Shown piece by piece: positions 25,312-35,099 of a stretch of DNA of 64,000 bases (position 1 is the stretch's first letter; each line of letters opens with the position of its first letter). This DNA comes from Vibrio nitrifigilis (GTDB lineage Bacteria > Pseudomonadota > Gammaproteobacteria > Enterobacterales > Vibrionaceae), in NCBI RefSeq assembly GCF_015686695.1, contig NZ_JADPMR010000001.1, positions 1 through 64,000 on the forward strand, given 5' to 3'. The notes under the pieces were generated by a model. The model did no database searches. It saw only the letters and a list, made by a program, of their open reading frames with translations, and was not told where the DNA came from. The position numbers and the translations under genes were made by a program.

Positions 25312-27228
25312 TTATTTTTTATCGTCGTTAACTTCTTCGAATTCAGCATCAACAACGTCGTCATCAGAAGATGCAGATTGTTGTTCGCCTGCTTCAGCGC
25401 CTTGCTCTGCTTGAGCTTTTTGCTGAGCGATTTCCATTAATTTTTGAGATGCAGTCATCAGCGCTTGAACTTTCGCATCGATTTCAGCTTTGTCTGAACC
25501 GTTACGAGCTGTTTCAAGTTCTTTTACAGCTGCTTCAATTTTTTCTTTGTCTTCTGCTGGTAGAGCATCGCCTGCTTCAGCAACTTGTTTGTTTGTTGCG
25601 TGAATCATTTGGTCAGCTTGGTTACGTGCAGTCGCTAACTCTTCGAATTTTTTATCTTCTTCTTTGTTAGCTTCTGCTTCTTGAACCATTTTTTCGATGT
25701 CTTCATCACTTAGGCCACCGGAAGCTTGGATAGTGATGTTTTGTTCTTTACCAGTTTGTTTGTCTTTTGCAGACACGTGCAAGATACCATCCGCATCAAG
25801 GTCGAAAGTCACTTCGATTTGAGGCATACCACGTGGTGCAGGGTTAATGCCTTCTAGGTTGAACTGACCAAGAGACTTGTTGTAAGTCGCCTGCTTACGT
25901 TCACCTTGCAGTACGTGGATAGTCACTGCGCTTTGGTTGTCTTCTGCAGTTGAGAACACTTGGTGCGCTTTTGTTGGGATAGTTGTGTTTTTCTCAATCA
26001 GTTTAGTCATCACACCGCCCATGGTTTCGATACCAAGAGACAGAGGAGTTACGTCAAGAAGAAGAACGTCTTTTACGTCACCAGCAAGTACACCACCTTG
26101 AACTGCAGCACCCATTGCTACTGCTTCATCAGGGTTCACATCACGGCGAGCTTCTTTACCGAAGAATTCAGCAACCGCTTTACCAACCATAGGCATACGT
26201 GTTTGACCGCCAACCAAGATTACGTCAGTCACGTCACCTACAGATAGCTCTGCATCTGCTAGAGCTACTTTCATAGGCTCTAGAGAACGTTGTACTAGGT
26301 CTTCAACAAGAGACTCAAGTTTTGCACGAGTCACTTTGATATTCATGTGTTTTGGACCTGTTGCATCAGCAGTGATGTAAGGTAGGTTTACATCAGTTTG
26401 TTGTGCTGAAGACAGTTCAATTTTCGCTTTTTCTGCAGCTTCTTTAAGACGTTGCATTGCAAGCGGATCGTGTTTAAGTTCGATACCTTGCTCAGCTTTG
26501 AACTGCTCGGCCAAGTAGTTGATCAAGCGAGTATCAAAGTCTTCACCACCTAAGTGAGTGTCACCGTTGGTTGAAAGAACTTCGAATGTTTTCTCGCCAT
26601 CTACTTCATCGATTTCGATGATTGAGATATCGAATGTACCACCACCAAGGTCGTATACAGCGATAGTGCGGTCACCGCCTTTTTGGTCAAGACCATAAGC
26701 AAGAGCAGCTGCTGTAGGTTCGTTGATGATACGTTTAACTTCTAGACCAGCGATACGGCCAGCATCTTTTGTTGCTTGACGTTGAGCATCGTTAAAGTAA
26801 GCAGGTACAGTGATTACTGCGCCAGTCACTTCTTCACCTAGGAAATCTTCTGCAGTTTTCTTCATTTTTTTCAAAACTTCTGCAGAAACTTGAGGTGCAG
26901 CCATTTTTTCACCGCGAGCTTCAACCCATGCATCGCCATTGTCAGCTTTAACAATTTTGTAAGGCATGATTTCGATGTCACGTTGAACTTCTTTATCTTC
27001 AAAGCGACGACCGATCAAACGCTTAATTGCGAATAGCGTGTTTTCAGGGTTTGTAACAGCTTGGCGTTTTGCAGGTTGACCAACCAGAGTTTCACCGTCT
27101 GTGTACGCGATGATAGAAGGAGTTGTACGTTCACCTTCTGCATTTTCAATTACGCGAGGTTTGTCGCCGTCTAGTACAGCAACACACGAGTTAGTAGTAC
27201 CTAAGTCAATACCAATGATTTTACCCAT
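25312..27228 (-). CDS. dnaK: Molecular chaperone DnaK (Hsp70)
   Basis: A 638-residue Hsp70. It begins MGKIIGIDLGTTNSCVAV, with the ATPase signatures YDLGGGTFDISIIEID and ILVGGQTRMPMV, the substrate domain (LLLDVTPLSLGIETMGG) and an acidic C-terminus ending EEVNDDKK, the GrpE/DnaJ-interacting tail. A sigma-32-like promoter lies about 125-150 bp upstream, and dnaJ follows. Confidence 0.99.
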   Translation of the reverse strand: MGKIIGIDLGTTNSCVAVLDGDKPRVIENAEGERTTPSIIAYTDGETLVGQPAKRQAVTNPENTLFAIKRLIGRRFEDKEVQRDIEIMPYKIVKADNGDAWVEARGEKMAAPQVSAEVLKKMKKTAEDFLGEEVTGAVITVPAYFNDAQRQATKDAGRIAGLEVKRIINEPTAAALAYGLDQKGGDRTIAVYDLGGGTFDISIIEIDEVDGEKTFEVLSTNGDTHLGGEDFDTRLINYLAEQFKAEQGIELKHDPLAMQRLKEAAEKAKIELSSAQQTDVNLPYITADATGPKHMNIKVTRAKLESLVEDLVQRSLEPMKVALADAELSVGDVTDVILVGGQTRMPMVGKAVAEFFGKEARRDVNPDEAVAMGAAVQGGVLAGDVKDVLLLDVTPLSLGIETMGGVMTKLIEKNTTIPTKAHQVFSTAEDNQSAVTIHVLQGERKQATYNKSLGQFNLEGINPAPRGMPQIEVTFDLDADGILHVSAKDKQTGKEQNITIQASGGLSDEDIEKMVQEAEANKEEDKKFEELATARNQADQMIHATNKQVAEAGDALPAEDKEKIEAAVKELETARNGSDKAEIDAKVQALMTASQKLMEIAQQKAQAEQGAEAGEQQSASSDDDVVDAEFEEVNDDKK

Positions 27229-27350
27229 CAGGCTATCTCCGAATAATTCAATTGTTCGTTTGGCTATATCCCCTTATGTGGGGATGGAGAATGGGCTTTC
27301 AACCCTTACTCACAAACTAAACTTTTAAGTTTGCTTCTCTATGCCCACAT

Positions 27351-27378
27351 AGATAAGGGCATAAATATCCTTTTCAAG
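27351..27378 (-). promoter_or_regulatory. Sigma-32 (heat-shock) promoter of dnaK
   Basis: On the minus strand CCTTGAAA is followed by a 12-13-nt spacer and then CCCTTATCT, matching the sigma-32 pattern CTTGAAA-N(12-15)-CCCCATNT. It lies about 120-150 bp before the dnaK start. Confidence 0.75.
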
Positions 27379-27747
27379 GGAACCAATGAAAAAAAAACCA
27401 ATTTCTTCGTTTTTTTTCGCCAGATTCTCCGTGAAAGATGAATAATTCATCAATCTTAATCATTAAATGGAGGCTAATTGCTTTTTTTAAAGGATCTTTG
27501 AATGATAAAAATGAAATAAATGGCTAGGTTTTCCTCTAAAAATAATGAATCAAAAAACAATAGATACCCTCCTTTATTTATCACGTAACAAATTTTTTCA
27601 TCCCTAATTTAGGTAAGACACATCCCTAATTTACCCCTACCTTATGTTGCCTTAGTACAAAAATTCGATTTTGTTCCACGCAAAATCGTGATCCAAACCG
27701 ATTCTTTATTATCAAAAAACTGACTTTTCTATCATTTAAATGATTTT

Positions 27748-27766
27748 GATATTGATAATAATTCTC
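27748..27766 (+). promoter_or_regulatory. Fur box upstream of TonB-dependent receptor
   Basis: GATATTGATAATAATTCTC agrees with the Fur consensus GATAATGATAATCATTATC at 16 of 19 positions. It is about 58 bp before the receptor start and implies iron repression. The rest of 27229-27747 is AT-rich, and nothing was seen in it apart from the dnaK promoter. Confidence 0.8.
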
Positions 27767-27823
27767 ATTGCATTTATCGTTCAAAAATTGTCTATTCAAT
27801 ATCACTAATAAGGAAAGTCAGTA

Positions 27824-29926
27824 ATGAACGATCAGTTCACCTCTCCAGCTTTCGGTAAACCGAGTTATCTTAAGTGGATCATCGCATCTGTATTAGGAAC
27901 AGCGCCTCTCTTTTATGCTCCCCTCGCTGTCTCTGCAGAAAACACCAATTCGGTAGAAGCGATGGACACCATCACCGTTACTGGCGAAAAAACCAACAAA
28001 GATTTAAAACACACCACAACTGCCGTAACCGTTATTGATTCAGACCAACTTGCAAATGGTCAATACAAACAAATTAACGACATCGTCACTTTGGCACCAA
28101 ACGTGGTTTCAGAGGGATTTGGTAACATTACCATTCGCGGTATTTCTGGTACTGGCGCAGCGACTGGTCAATATGCTTACCTAACTGGTAGCCGTTCACG
28201 AGTTGCTACTATTGTTGATGGCGTAACTCAACGTTGGACAGGTTATAGCTACTCTCCATCAGGTCTTTGGGATGCCAAAAGTGTTGAAGTATTGCGTGGT
28301 CCACAATCCACTTCACAAGGGACTAACGCGATTGGTGGTGCACTGGTTCAAACCACTAACGATCCAACTTATGAATACGAAGCCGCAGTTCGTGGCGGTT
28401 TAGAAAACTACGAAAATGGCAACTTTAAAAAGAACATGGCAGTCATGTTCAATGCGCCTATTATCGATAATGAATTGGCATGGCGTGTTGCTGTCGATGG
28501 TTCAACTGGTGAAGGCTGGTTAAACTACGCTCAAAATGATGATGAGCTAGACACTGGCCCGGATGTCAATGATGCTAAAAACTTAAATGTTCGCTCTAAG
28601 TTACTTTGGGAACCTAGCGCGATCCCTGGTCTATCCGCCAAACTGACTTACAACTACCATAAGTATAAAGGTGAATTCCTGACTTGGGTAAATGACAGTG
28701 ATGACGATTACGGCTCTCAAACTCAAACTTTAGCCAGCACCCAAAACGGTAACACTCGTATTCAGGATACGTCCATCCATACAATTGCCACCGATATCAA
28801 TTATGATTTTGATAATGGTATTTCTAACTTACTGCACATGGATTACCAGTTAGATCATATTACGTTCTACCAATATCCATTAAATAAAACTCAGTTAGAT
28901 AACAAACTATATACCTTCACGTTGGATGACCGTGTTAACTTTGCAGTACCTGGTTCAGCATGGTCTGGCATGACTGGTTTGTATTTCCAACATGAGAAAA
29001 ATAATTTTACTGTTGATAATGCGATGAGTTCCTACACCAGTTTTGATAGCTCGGCGAAAAACCAAGTATCTGCTATTTACGGAGAAGCAACTTACGCACT
29101 TACTCCTGTATGGAATTTGATTGGTGGTGGTCGTTTAGAGCACAACACCACTGACCGTGACATGGTGTACAACCCAAGAGGAACATCTGCGCACGATATT
29201 GATCAAGATGACAGCGACACCATATTCCTGCCTAAAGTCGGTATGACTTACGATGTCACCGACAGCACCACAGTGGGTGGTAACATTCGTCGTGGTTATA
29301 ACGCAGGTGGAGCAGGTGCGACTATGTCCACTGGTGTTTACTATCAATATTCAAAAGAAACGGTTTGGGCTTATGAGTTAACCTCTAAAACTCAGTTTGG
29401 TAACCGCGCAAGCTTAGCAACAAACTTGTTCTATAACGATTACAGTGATTACCAAGCACAATCAAACTCAATCATCACTAACGTTGATTCATCACACACA
29501 TACGGTATCGAACTAGAAGGGACGTATTGGGCAACCGATAACCTAATGCTGCGTACTGGTGCCGGTTTGATGAACTCTAAAATCGACAATAACAACGCAG
29601 GTGACGGTGACGAACTACCATATGCACCACACACTAACGTAAGTGTTGGTTTCACTCAGTACATTGGCGAAAACTTCTCGTTCGGAGCTGATGCGAAATA
29701 CGTAGGTGAATACTACTCAGATCTAGATAACGACAGCGACTACAAAGCTGGCGATTACATGACTGCTGATGCACGCCTAAGTTACACTTGGGGTAATTTA
29801 ACTATCGATAGCTACATTAAAAACCTTGCTAACGCAGATATTATCCTACTTAAATCAAGTAGCCCTGTACGCGCTTCTGTAGGCCAAACCCGTACTTACG
29901 GCTTGAACCTTACTTACAAAATGTAA
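27824..29926 (+). CDS. TonB-dependent outer-membrane receptor (probable ferric siderophore)
   Basis: A 700-residue receptor with a signal peptide ending near AVSAENT, a TonB-box-like MDTITVTGEK, a plug domain (LKHTTTAVTVIDSDQL, VEVLRGPQSTSQGTNAIGGALV) and a 22-strand-type barrel ending in a TYGLNLTYKM aromatic/hydrophobic strand. The Fur box upstream points to an iron-siderophore ligand, but the substrate cannot be named. It sits alone between dnaK and grpE, with its own terminator, and looks like an insertion into the heat-shock neighbourhood. Confidence 0.93.
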   Translation: MNDQFTSPAFGKPSYLKWIIASVLGTAPLFYAPLAVSAENTNSVEAMDTITVTGEKTNKDLKHTTTAVTVIDSDQLANGQYKQINDIVTLAPNVVSEGFGNITIRGISGTGAATGQYAYLTGSRSRVATIVDGVTQRWTGYSYSPSGLWDAKSVEVLRGPQSTSQGTNAIGGALVQTTNDPTYEYEAAVRGGLENYENGNFKKNMAVMFNAPIIDNELAWRVAVDGSTGEGWLNYAQNDDELDTGPDVNDAKNLNVRSKLLWEPSAIPGLSAKLTYNYHKYKGEFLTWVNDSDDDYGSQTQTLASTQNGNTRIQDTSIHTIATDINYDFDNGISNLLHMDYQLDHITFYQYPLNKTQLDNKLYTFTLDDRVNFAVPGSAWSGMTGLYFQHEKNNFTVDNAMSSYTSFDSSAKNQVSAIYGEATYALTPVWNLIGGGRLEHNTTDRDMVYNPRGTSAHDIDQDDSDTIFLPKVGMTYDVTDSTTVGGNIRRGYNAGGAGATMSTGVYYQYSKETVWAYELTSKTQFGNRASLATNLFYNDYSDYQAQSNSIITNVDSSHTYGIELEGTYWATDNLMLRTGAGLMNSKIDNNNAGDGDELPYAPHTNVSVGFTQYIGENFSFGADAKYVGEYYSDLDNDSDYKAGDYMTADARLSYTWGNLTIDSYIKNLANADIILLKSSSPVRASVGQTRTYGLNLTYKM

Positions 29927-29952
29927 TTAATTGACTGCCTGTCAATAAAACT

Positions 29953-29983
29953 AAAGGCGACTGCATTCATTGCAGTCGCCTTT
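29953..29983 (+). terminator. Terminator after TonB-dependent receptor
   Basis: AAAGGCGACTGCA pairs with TGCAGTCGCCTTT around a 5-nt loop and is followed by a T-containing tail. Confidence 0.88.
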
Positions 29984-30023
29984 CTTGTTGGTATTCATAC
30001 CCATTTCACTGTTTTCAGCCAAT

Positions 30024-30055
30024 AAAAAAGGCTAGGTAATTTTCCTAGCCCTTTC
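30024..30055 (-). terminator. Terminator after grpE
   Basis: On the minus strand AAAGGGCTAGG, a short loop, CCTAGCC and TTTTTTA follow the grpE stop by about 30 bp. Confidence 0.85.
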
Positions 30056-30085
30056 CGTCAGCTCAGTGTTTGTTCGAACAAAAAG

Positions 30086-30703
30086 TTATTTAGACACCAT
30101 AACCATTGCTGGACGAATCACACGACCATTCAATTCGTAGCCTTTTTGCATCACAAACATCACTGTATTTGGTTCATGATCTGGGCTTTCTTGAATCGAC
30201 ATTGCCTGATGAAATTCAGGATTAAAGGTTTCACCTTCAGGGTTGATCTCTTTAACGCCAAATTTAGCGATAGTATCAACGAAAGTTTTGTGTGTTAGTT
30301 CAACACCTTCAAGTAGTGGCTTCACTACTTCATTTTCAGCGTCAGCGGCTTGAATCGCACGCTCTAGGTTATCGACAATCGGCAGTAACTCTTCTGCAAA
30401 ACGATTCAACGCATATTTACGTGCTTTATCGATTTCTTGCTCTGTACGACGACGCATGTTTTCCACGTCCGCCTTCGCACGAAGTACAGACTCTTGCTGT
30501 TCCTTCACACGATCTTCACTAGCCAATAACGCCGCTTCTAACTGAGCAATTTTATCTTCTTGCTCATCAACGACTTCACCTTCTTGGGCAGCCTCTTCAT
30601 TCCAATCGATATCAGCATCAGTACCTACGGCTTCAGCTTCAACCTCAACCGCTTGCTCTTGCTGCAGCTCTTCTTCTTGGATTTTGTTTTCTTCGTTGCT
30701 CAT
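30086..30703 (-). CDS. grpE: Nucleotide exchange factor GrpE
   Basis: A 205-residue DnaK cofactor. It has an acidic Glu/Gln-rich N-terminus, a long coiled coil (residues 50-125, including LRAKADVENMRRRTEQEIDKA) and the beta domain that contacts DnaK (NPEGETFNPEFHQAMS and VMQKGYELNGRVIRPAMVMVSK). A sigma-32 promoter lies about 100 bp upstream. It diverges from nadK, as in related gammaproteobacteria. Confidence 0.98.
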   Translation of the reverse strand: MSNEENKIQEEELQQEQAVEVEAEAVGTDADIDWNEEAAQEGEVVDEQEDKIAQLEAALLASEDRVKEQQESVLRAKADVENMRRRTEQEIDKARKYALNRFAEELLPIVDNLERAIQAADAENEVVKPLLEGVELTHKTFVDTIAKFGVKEINPEGETFNPEFHQAMSIQESPDHEPNTVMFVMQKGYELNGRVIRPAMVMVSK

Positions 30704-30797
30704 GATATCTCCAGAATTCCACTCTCTATGTGGTTAGGAATTGAATTCTCGTACGTTTCGTGACACAAAAATTCGCATAAAAGTATGACTTGCCTTT

Positions 30798-30826
30798 ATT
30801 ATGGGGATGAAGATTTCTGATTCAAG
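30798..30826 (-). promoter_or_regulatory. Sigma-32 (heat-shock) promoter of grpE
   Basis: On the minus strand CTTGAAT, a 13-nt spacer and CCCCATAAT give a near-perfect sigma-32 promoter. It sits in the grpE-nadK intergenic space, about 95 bp before grpE. Confidence 0.88.
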
Positions 30827-30847
30827 CCTAAATAGGTTGGAAAACAC

Positions 30848-31732
30848 ATGAAAAAACCATTTGAAGTGATCGCCATCATTGGTAAACCACGAGATCAGCA
30901 CGCAATTCAAACGCACAGTGAACTTTACCAGTGGTTAACTTCCCTTGGTTATCCTGTATTTATTGATGACCGTTTGGCCGATATATTACCGGACATACCA
31001 GAAAAGCAATTTGCGCCTATTTTAGATTTAGGGAAGAAGGCCGATTTAGCCATCGTGGTTGGTGGCGATGGAAACATGTTAGGCGCTGCCCGAGTGCTCT
31101 CTCGTTTCGATATATCCGTTATTGGTGTAAACCGAGGTAATCTTGGTTTCTTAACCGACCTTAATCCCGATGAAGTATGTGAAGGTCTAAAAAATGTGCT
31201 TGATGGCGAATACCTTGAAGAAGATCGCTTCTTGCTCGAAGCCGAAGTACATCGCCACGGACAAATTAAAAGTCATAATTCAGCGTTGAACGAAGCCGTG
31301 TTACATCCGGGTAAAATTGCCCGCATGATTGAATTTGAAGTGTACATTGATAATAACTTTGCATTTTCACAACGTTCTGATGGATTGATTGTCTCAACAC
31401 CTACAGGTTCAACCGCTTATTCACTCTCCGGCGGTGGCCCTATTTTATCGCCAAGCTTAAATGCGATCACATTGGTGCCAATGTTTCCACACACCTTGTC
31501 GTGTCGCCCGTTAGTCGTGGATGGTAATCGCCGAATTAAATTGGTCGTTTCGCCGAACAACTCTCTCAATCAAGAAGTGAGCTGTGATGGGCAAGTGACA
31601 CTTCCTGTTTCACCGGGTGATGAAGTACACGTCTATCAAAGCCCCAATGTATTAAAATTGATTCATCCAAAAGATTACAACTACTACCACGTGTTGCGAA
31701 ACAAACTGGGTTGGTCAAGCAAACTGTTTTAA
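30848..31732 (+). CDS. nadK: NAD kinase
   Basis: A 294-residue enzyme phosphorylating NAD to NADP. Conserved motifs are the GGDGNMLGAARVL nucleotide loop (near residue 75), NRGNLGFLTDL, NEAVLHPGKIARM and SDGLIVSTPTGSTAYSLSGGGPI. Length is normal. It is divergent from grpE and followed by a terminator, then by the SOS-controlled recN. Confidence 0.98.
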   Translation: MKKPFEVIAIIGKPRDQHAIQTHSELYQWLTSLGYPVFIDDRLADILPDIPEKQFAPILDLGKKADLAIVVGGDGNMLGAARVLSRFDISVIGVNRGNLGFLTDLNPDEVCEGLKNVLDGEYLEEDRFLLEAEVHRHGQIKSHNSALNEAVLHPGKIARMIEFEVYIDNNFAFSQRSDGLIVSTPTGSTAYSLSGGGPILSPSLNAITLVPMFPHTLSCRPLVVDGNRRIKLVVSPNNSLNQEVSCDGQVTLPVSPGDEVHVYQSPNVLKLIHPKDYNYYHVLRNKLGWSSKLF

Positions 31733-31756
31733 CAACCACATTCGCCGCTCATTAAA

Positions 31757-31787
31757 ACAAAAGAAGGACTTTGGTCCTTCTTTTGTC
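31757..31787 (+). terminator. Terminator after nadK
   Basis: ACAAAAGAAGGAC pairs with GTCCTTCTTTTGT around a 4-nt loop. Confidence 0.85.
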
Positions 31788-31868
31788 ATTTTGAGCCAGT
31801 TCACACTTTTATAATCCGTGTGATTTCTCTGCTCAATAAACCAGAAAAATTTCATCTGATCATCTTTA

Positions 31869-31906
31869 CTGTATAAAGAAACAGTATATACTGTTTTCTT
31901 ATACAG
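31869..31906. promoter_or_regulatory. Two LexA boxes in the recN promoter
   Basis: CTGT-N8-ACAG occurs twice, at 31869-31884 and 31891-31906, separated by 6 bp. These are SOS operators placed 30-65 bp before recN. Paired operators are typical of tightly repressed recN genes. Confidence 0.9.
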
Positions 31907-31934
31907 TATTGTTCAACTATACAGGTGCAATAAA

Positions 31935-33596
31935 ATGCTGGCTCATCTAAGTGTAAATAACTTCGCAATTGTGAAATCTTTGCAACTTGAACTCGCATCA
32001 GGCATGACCACCATTACAGGTGAAACCGGTGCGGGTAAATCTATCGCTATTGATGCTTTAGGCTTATGTCTTGGCGCACGCGCCGAAGCCAGCATTGTCC
32101 GACAAGGTGAAGACAAAACTGAAGTCTGCGCCACCTTTATTCTCGATAACAACGTCAACGCTACCCGCTGGCTTGAGGATAACGACCTTCTTGACGGTAA
32201 CGAATGTATTTTACGTCGCACCATTACCAAAGAAGGACGTTCTCGTGCGTTTGTTAACGGCAGCCCAGTGCCACTTTCGCAACTGAAAGCACTTGGCCAG
32301 CTACTGATCAATATTCATGGTCAACATGCTCACCAGCAATTGATGAAAAATGAATATCAGCTCACCATGCTTGATCAATATGCAGGCCACACTGAACTGT
32401 TGAAAAAAACACGCCTCAACTACCAAGATTGGCGCCAAGCCAACAACCAATTAAAACAACTCAAAGAGAATAGCCAGCAAAACCTAGCTCAGCTACAACT
32501 CCTCGAATACCAAATTAAAGAGCTCAATGAACTTGCCATTGGTGAAGAGGAGTTTGCTGAACTGGAACAAGAATATAAACGCTTATCTAATAGCGGCGAT
32601 CTTGCGATTAACTGTCAGAAAGCCATAGAGCTGATTTATGAAGGTGAAGAGGTCAATGCCTTAAGCATTCTCCAATCAGCCAGTAGCACCCTGATAGAGC
32701 TCGCAGAATTGGACAATACACTTGCGTCTCTACCTAATATGGTGGCAGAGGCAATGATTCAGCTTGAAGAAGCCAACAACGAACTACGTAACTATCTAGA
32801 TGGCATCGATGTCGATCCCGAACGTATGGCATATGTTGAGCAACGCTATTCACGCATTATGTCTCTCGCTCGCAAACATCATGTGCAACCGGAAGAGCTG
32901 TATAACCACCATCAAGATTTACTCAACCAAATTTCTGCCTTGGATTGCTCCGATGAAAAAATGGCGCAATACGAAGAAGAAGTAGAAGAAAAGTACCAAC
33001 GTTTTATCAAGCAAGCGGAAAAACTGCATAAATCACGTTGTCGCTATGCTAAAGAGCTCGATAAATTGATTTCGCAGAGTATGCATGAACTGAGTATGGA
33101 AAAAGCTCAATTTAAAATTGAAGTGAATAACCAAGGGCACCCATCTCCGTTAGGATTTGATGCCGTCACATTCTTGGTTTCCACCAACCCAGGACAACCT
33201 GTTCAACCTATTGCGAAAGTAGCATCTGGAGGTGAGCTATCACGTATGTCACTAGCAATCCAAGTGATTACTGCACAAAAAGTGGACACCCCTAGTCTAA
33301 TTTTCGATGAAGTTGACGTGGGCATTTCCGGTCCAACTGCCGCAGTTGTTGGGCGAATGCTGCGTAAACTGGGCGAATCAACCCAAGTATTATGTGTCAC
33401 TCACCTTCCTCAAGTTGCAGGTTGTGGTCATAACCAGATGTTTGTCGCCAAACAGACCAAAGGTGGAATGACGGAAACTCAAATGCTCAAACTCAACGAA
33501 GAGCAGCGTATTGAAGAATTAGCACGCTTATTAGGTGGCAGCCAAATTACAGAAACCACCTTAGCAAACGCTAAAGAACTATTGATTGCTGCATAA
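31935..33596 (+). CDS. recN: DNA repair protein RecN
   Basis: A 553-residue SMC-like ATPase that acts in double-strand break repair. The Walker A is in TITGETGAGKSIAIDAL near the N-terminus. A long coiled-coil middle (about 160-370) is followed by the ABC signature VASGGELSRMSLAIQ and Walker B LIFDEVDVGISG, with CVTHLPQVA after it. The ATG follows paired LexA boxes, so it is SOS-induced. Confidence 0.98.
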   Translation: MLAHLSVNNFAIVKSLQLELASGMTTITGETGAGKSIAIDALGLCLGARAEASIVRQGEDKTEVCATFILDNNVNATRWLEDNDLLDGNECILRRTITKEGRSRAFVNGSPVPLSQLKALGQLLINIHGQHAHQQLMKNEYQLTMLDQYAGHTELLKKTRLNYQDWRQANNQLKQLKENSQQNLAQLQLLEYQIKELNELAIGEEEFAELEQEYKRLSNSGDLAINCQKAIELIYEGEEVNALSILQSASSTLIELAELDNTLASLPNMVAEAMIQLEEANNELRNYLDGIDVDPERMAYVEQRYSRIMSLARKHHVQPEELYNHHQDLLNQISALDCSDEKMAQYEEEVEEKYQRFIKQAEKLHKSRCRYAKELDKLISQSMHELSMEKAQFKIEVNNQGHPSPLGFDAVTFLVSTNPGQPVQPIAKVASGGELSRMSLAIQVITAQKVDTPSLIFDEVDVGISGPTAAVVGRMLRKLGESTQVLCVTHLPQVAGCGHNQMFVAKQTKGGMTETQMLKLNEEQRIEELARLLGGSQITETTLANAKELLIAA

Positions 33597-33650
33597 TTCT
33601 GCGCATCTTGTTTGAGAAACATGACTAATCAATAAGTAACCATCTTTAAA

Positions 33651-33671
33651 AGAGCAGGTTTATCCTGCTCT
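33651..33671 (+). terminator. Terminator after recN
   Basis: AGAGCAGG and CCTGCTCT pair around a 5-nt loop about 55 bp after the stop. The T-tract is weak. Confidence 0.65.
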
Positions 33672-33862
33672 TATCTTCGCTTTACGCTTGTATACCCCCA
33701 CCTTTTTCTTTAAAAAAAGCGAGTTTTTTTGTCATTCTTTGCAACCAAACGCAAAATTCGCAGTCTTAAATTGCTCAGGGAACGTTTGAAGTTTTTACTT
33801 CTGCTTCAAGCTTGTTTATTATCAGCCAAGTTTTTGAGTCCAATAAATACAGAATTTTGAAT

Positions 33863-34222
33863 ATGCAGTTTACCAAGTGGCTTATCGCCCTCCCTTTAGC
33901 CGTGACAGCATTGTCTGGCTGCTCAGTTGTAGAACGTTTGGTTTACCGAATCGACATCAACCAAGGAAACTATATTGAACAAAGCGAAGTGAATCAGCTG
34001 AAGTTTGGTATGTCTAAAGAACAAGTGCGTTACGTGTTAGGTTCACCAATGTTGGTAGAAAACGGCTACCCAAATACTTGGTACTACATTTATCACCACA
34101 AACCAGGACACGGTGACGTGGTGCAGAAAAACCTCATCGTAAACTTTAACAACTCAGGAAAGTTGGTGAAAATCGCGGGAGACTATAAAACTGGCGACAA
34201 CTTTTTCGAGGGAATCAACTAG
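33863..34222 (+). CDS. bamE: Outer-membrane assembly lipoprotein BamE (SmpA)
   Basis: A 119-residue lipoprotein of the BAM complex that inserts beta-barrel proteins. The signal peptide ends in ALSGC (lipidated Cys). The BamE core follows: DINQGNYIEQSEVNQLKFGM and VRYVLGSPM, with WYYIYHHKPG. I chose the ATG at 33863, which gives a normal signal peptide, over an upstream frame from 33812. Confidence 0.96.
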   Translation: MQFTKWLIALPLAVTALSGCSVVERLVYRIDINQGNYIEQSEVNQLKFGMSKEQVRYVLGSPMLVENGYPNTWYYIYHHKPGHGDVVQKNLIVNFNNSGKLVKIAGDYKTGDNFFEGIN

Positions 34223-34304
34223 AAGTCAAAAACAGCAACGCACGCTGTTATCTTGATTGGACTGCCTGCACGTTTGGGCAGTGTGCTCAAAAGCCAATAC
34301 CAAC

Positions 34305-34337
34305 AAAAAGCTCGCTTCAATCAGCGAGCTTTTTTAG
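34305..34337 (+). terminator. Terminator between bamE and rnfH
   Basis: AAAAAGCTCGCT pairs with AGCGAGCTTTTTT. It can serve both convergent transcripts. Confidence 0.85.
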
Positions 34338-34356
34338 TATTTGAAAATTGGTATTA

Positions 34357-34668
34357 CTATTTATTATTCGCTTGCGCTTTGGCTTGTTCAGCTCGTTTGC
34401 GGCGAATTTCTTTAGGGTCGGCGATTAGCGGCCGATAAATTTCAATCCGATCTCTATCACGTACAGTGGCATCTAGCTTCACATTACGAGAAAAGACCCC
34501 AACCTTATTTTTCGATAAATCAATCTCAGGGTACATCTCTAGCAGTCCAGATTTATTAATAATCTCTTCTACCGTCAGATCACTTTTCACAACTAAGTTG
34601 ATGACTCGCTGCTCATGAGGCAACGCATAAACCACTTCTACATGAATCATGTCACTATCGCTGTTCAC
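34357..34668 (-). CDS. rnfH: RnfH/RatB family protein
   Basis: A 103-residue protein of the UPF0125 family with a ubiquitin-like beta-grasp fold (HVEVVYALPHEQRVINLVV, KVGVFSRNVKLDATVRDRDRIEIYRPL). The C-terminus is basic. It is encoded directly after ratA (2-bp gap) on the same strand. The pairing is conserved in gammaproteobacteria and is often described as a toxin-antitoxin-like pair, although RatB is not a proven antitoxin. Confidence 0.92.
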   Translation of the reverse strand: MNSDSDMIHVEVVYALPHEQRVINLVVKSDLTVEEIINKSGLLEMYPEIDLSKNKVGVFSRNVKLDATVRDRDRIEIYRPLIADPKEIRRKRAEQAKAQANNK

Positions 34669-34670
34669 GA

Positions 34671-35099
34671 TTAATACACCTGTTTTGCTCGTTGGGTAAA
34701 CGCATTCACCATATTATTGGTCAATTCATTAAAAATCTTACCAAAGACCATCTCAATCATTTTGCTAGAGAACTCAAATTCTAACTTGAGTTCCACTTTG
34801 CATGCATGCTCATCAAGCGGGGTAAAATACCAACCGCCCTTTAACGATTTAAATGGACCATCCACCAAATCCATGAGGATCGCTTCGCCGTCACGTAATT
34901 CATTACGTGTCACAAAGGTCTTTTTAATACCTGCCTTCGATACATCGACCGACGCCACCATCTTTTCATTGGTGGACTCAATAACCCGCGACCCAGAACA
35001 CCCCGGAAGAAACTCAGGATAGCTCGCGACATCGTTGACCAGATGAAACATCTGCTCTGCACTGAAAGAGACTAACGCAGAACGACTTACTTGATTCAT
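34671..35099 (-). CDS. ratA: RatA / COQ10-like START-domain protein
   Basis: A 142-residue polyketide cyclase/START-domain protein. Hallmarks are SAEQMFHLVNDVASYPEFLPGC at the N-terminus and a C-terminal MVNAFTQRAKQVY helix. E. coli RatA was reported to block 70S ribosome assembly, whereas the eukaryotic homologue COQ10 binds ubiquinone; both roles are family knowledge. It lies upstream of rnfH and diverges from smpB. Confidence 0.94.
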   Translation of the reverse strand: MNQVSRSALVSFSAEQMFHLVNDVASYPEFLPGCSGSRVIESTNEKMVASVDVSKAGIKKTFVTRNELRDGEAILMDLVDGPFKSLKGGWYFTPLDEHACKVELKLEFEFSSKMIEMVFGKIFNELTNNMVNAFTQRAKQVY

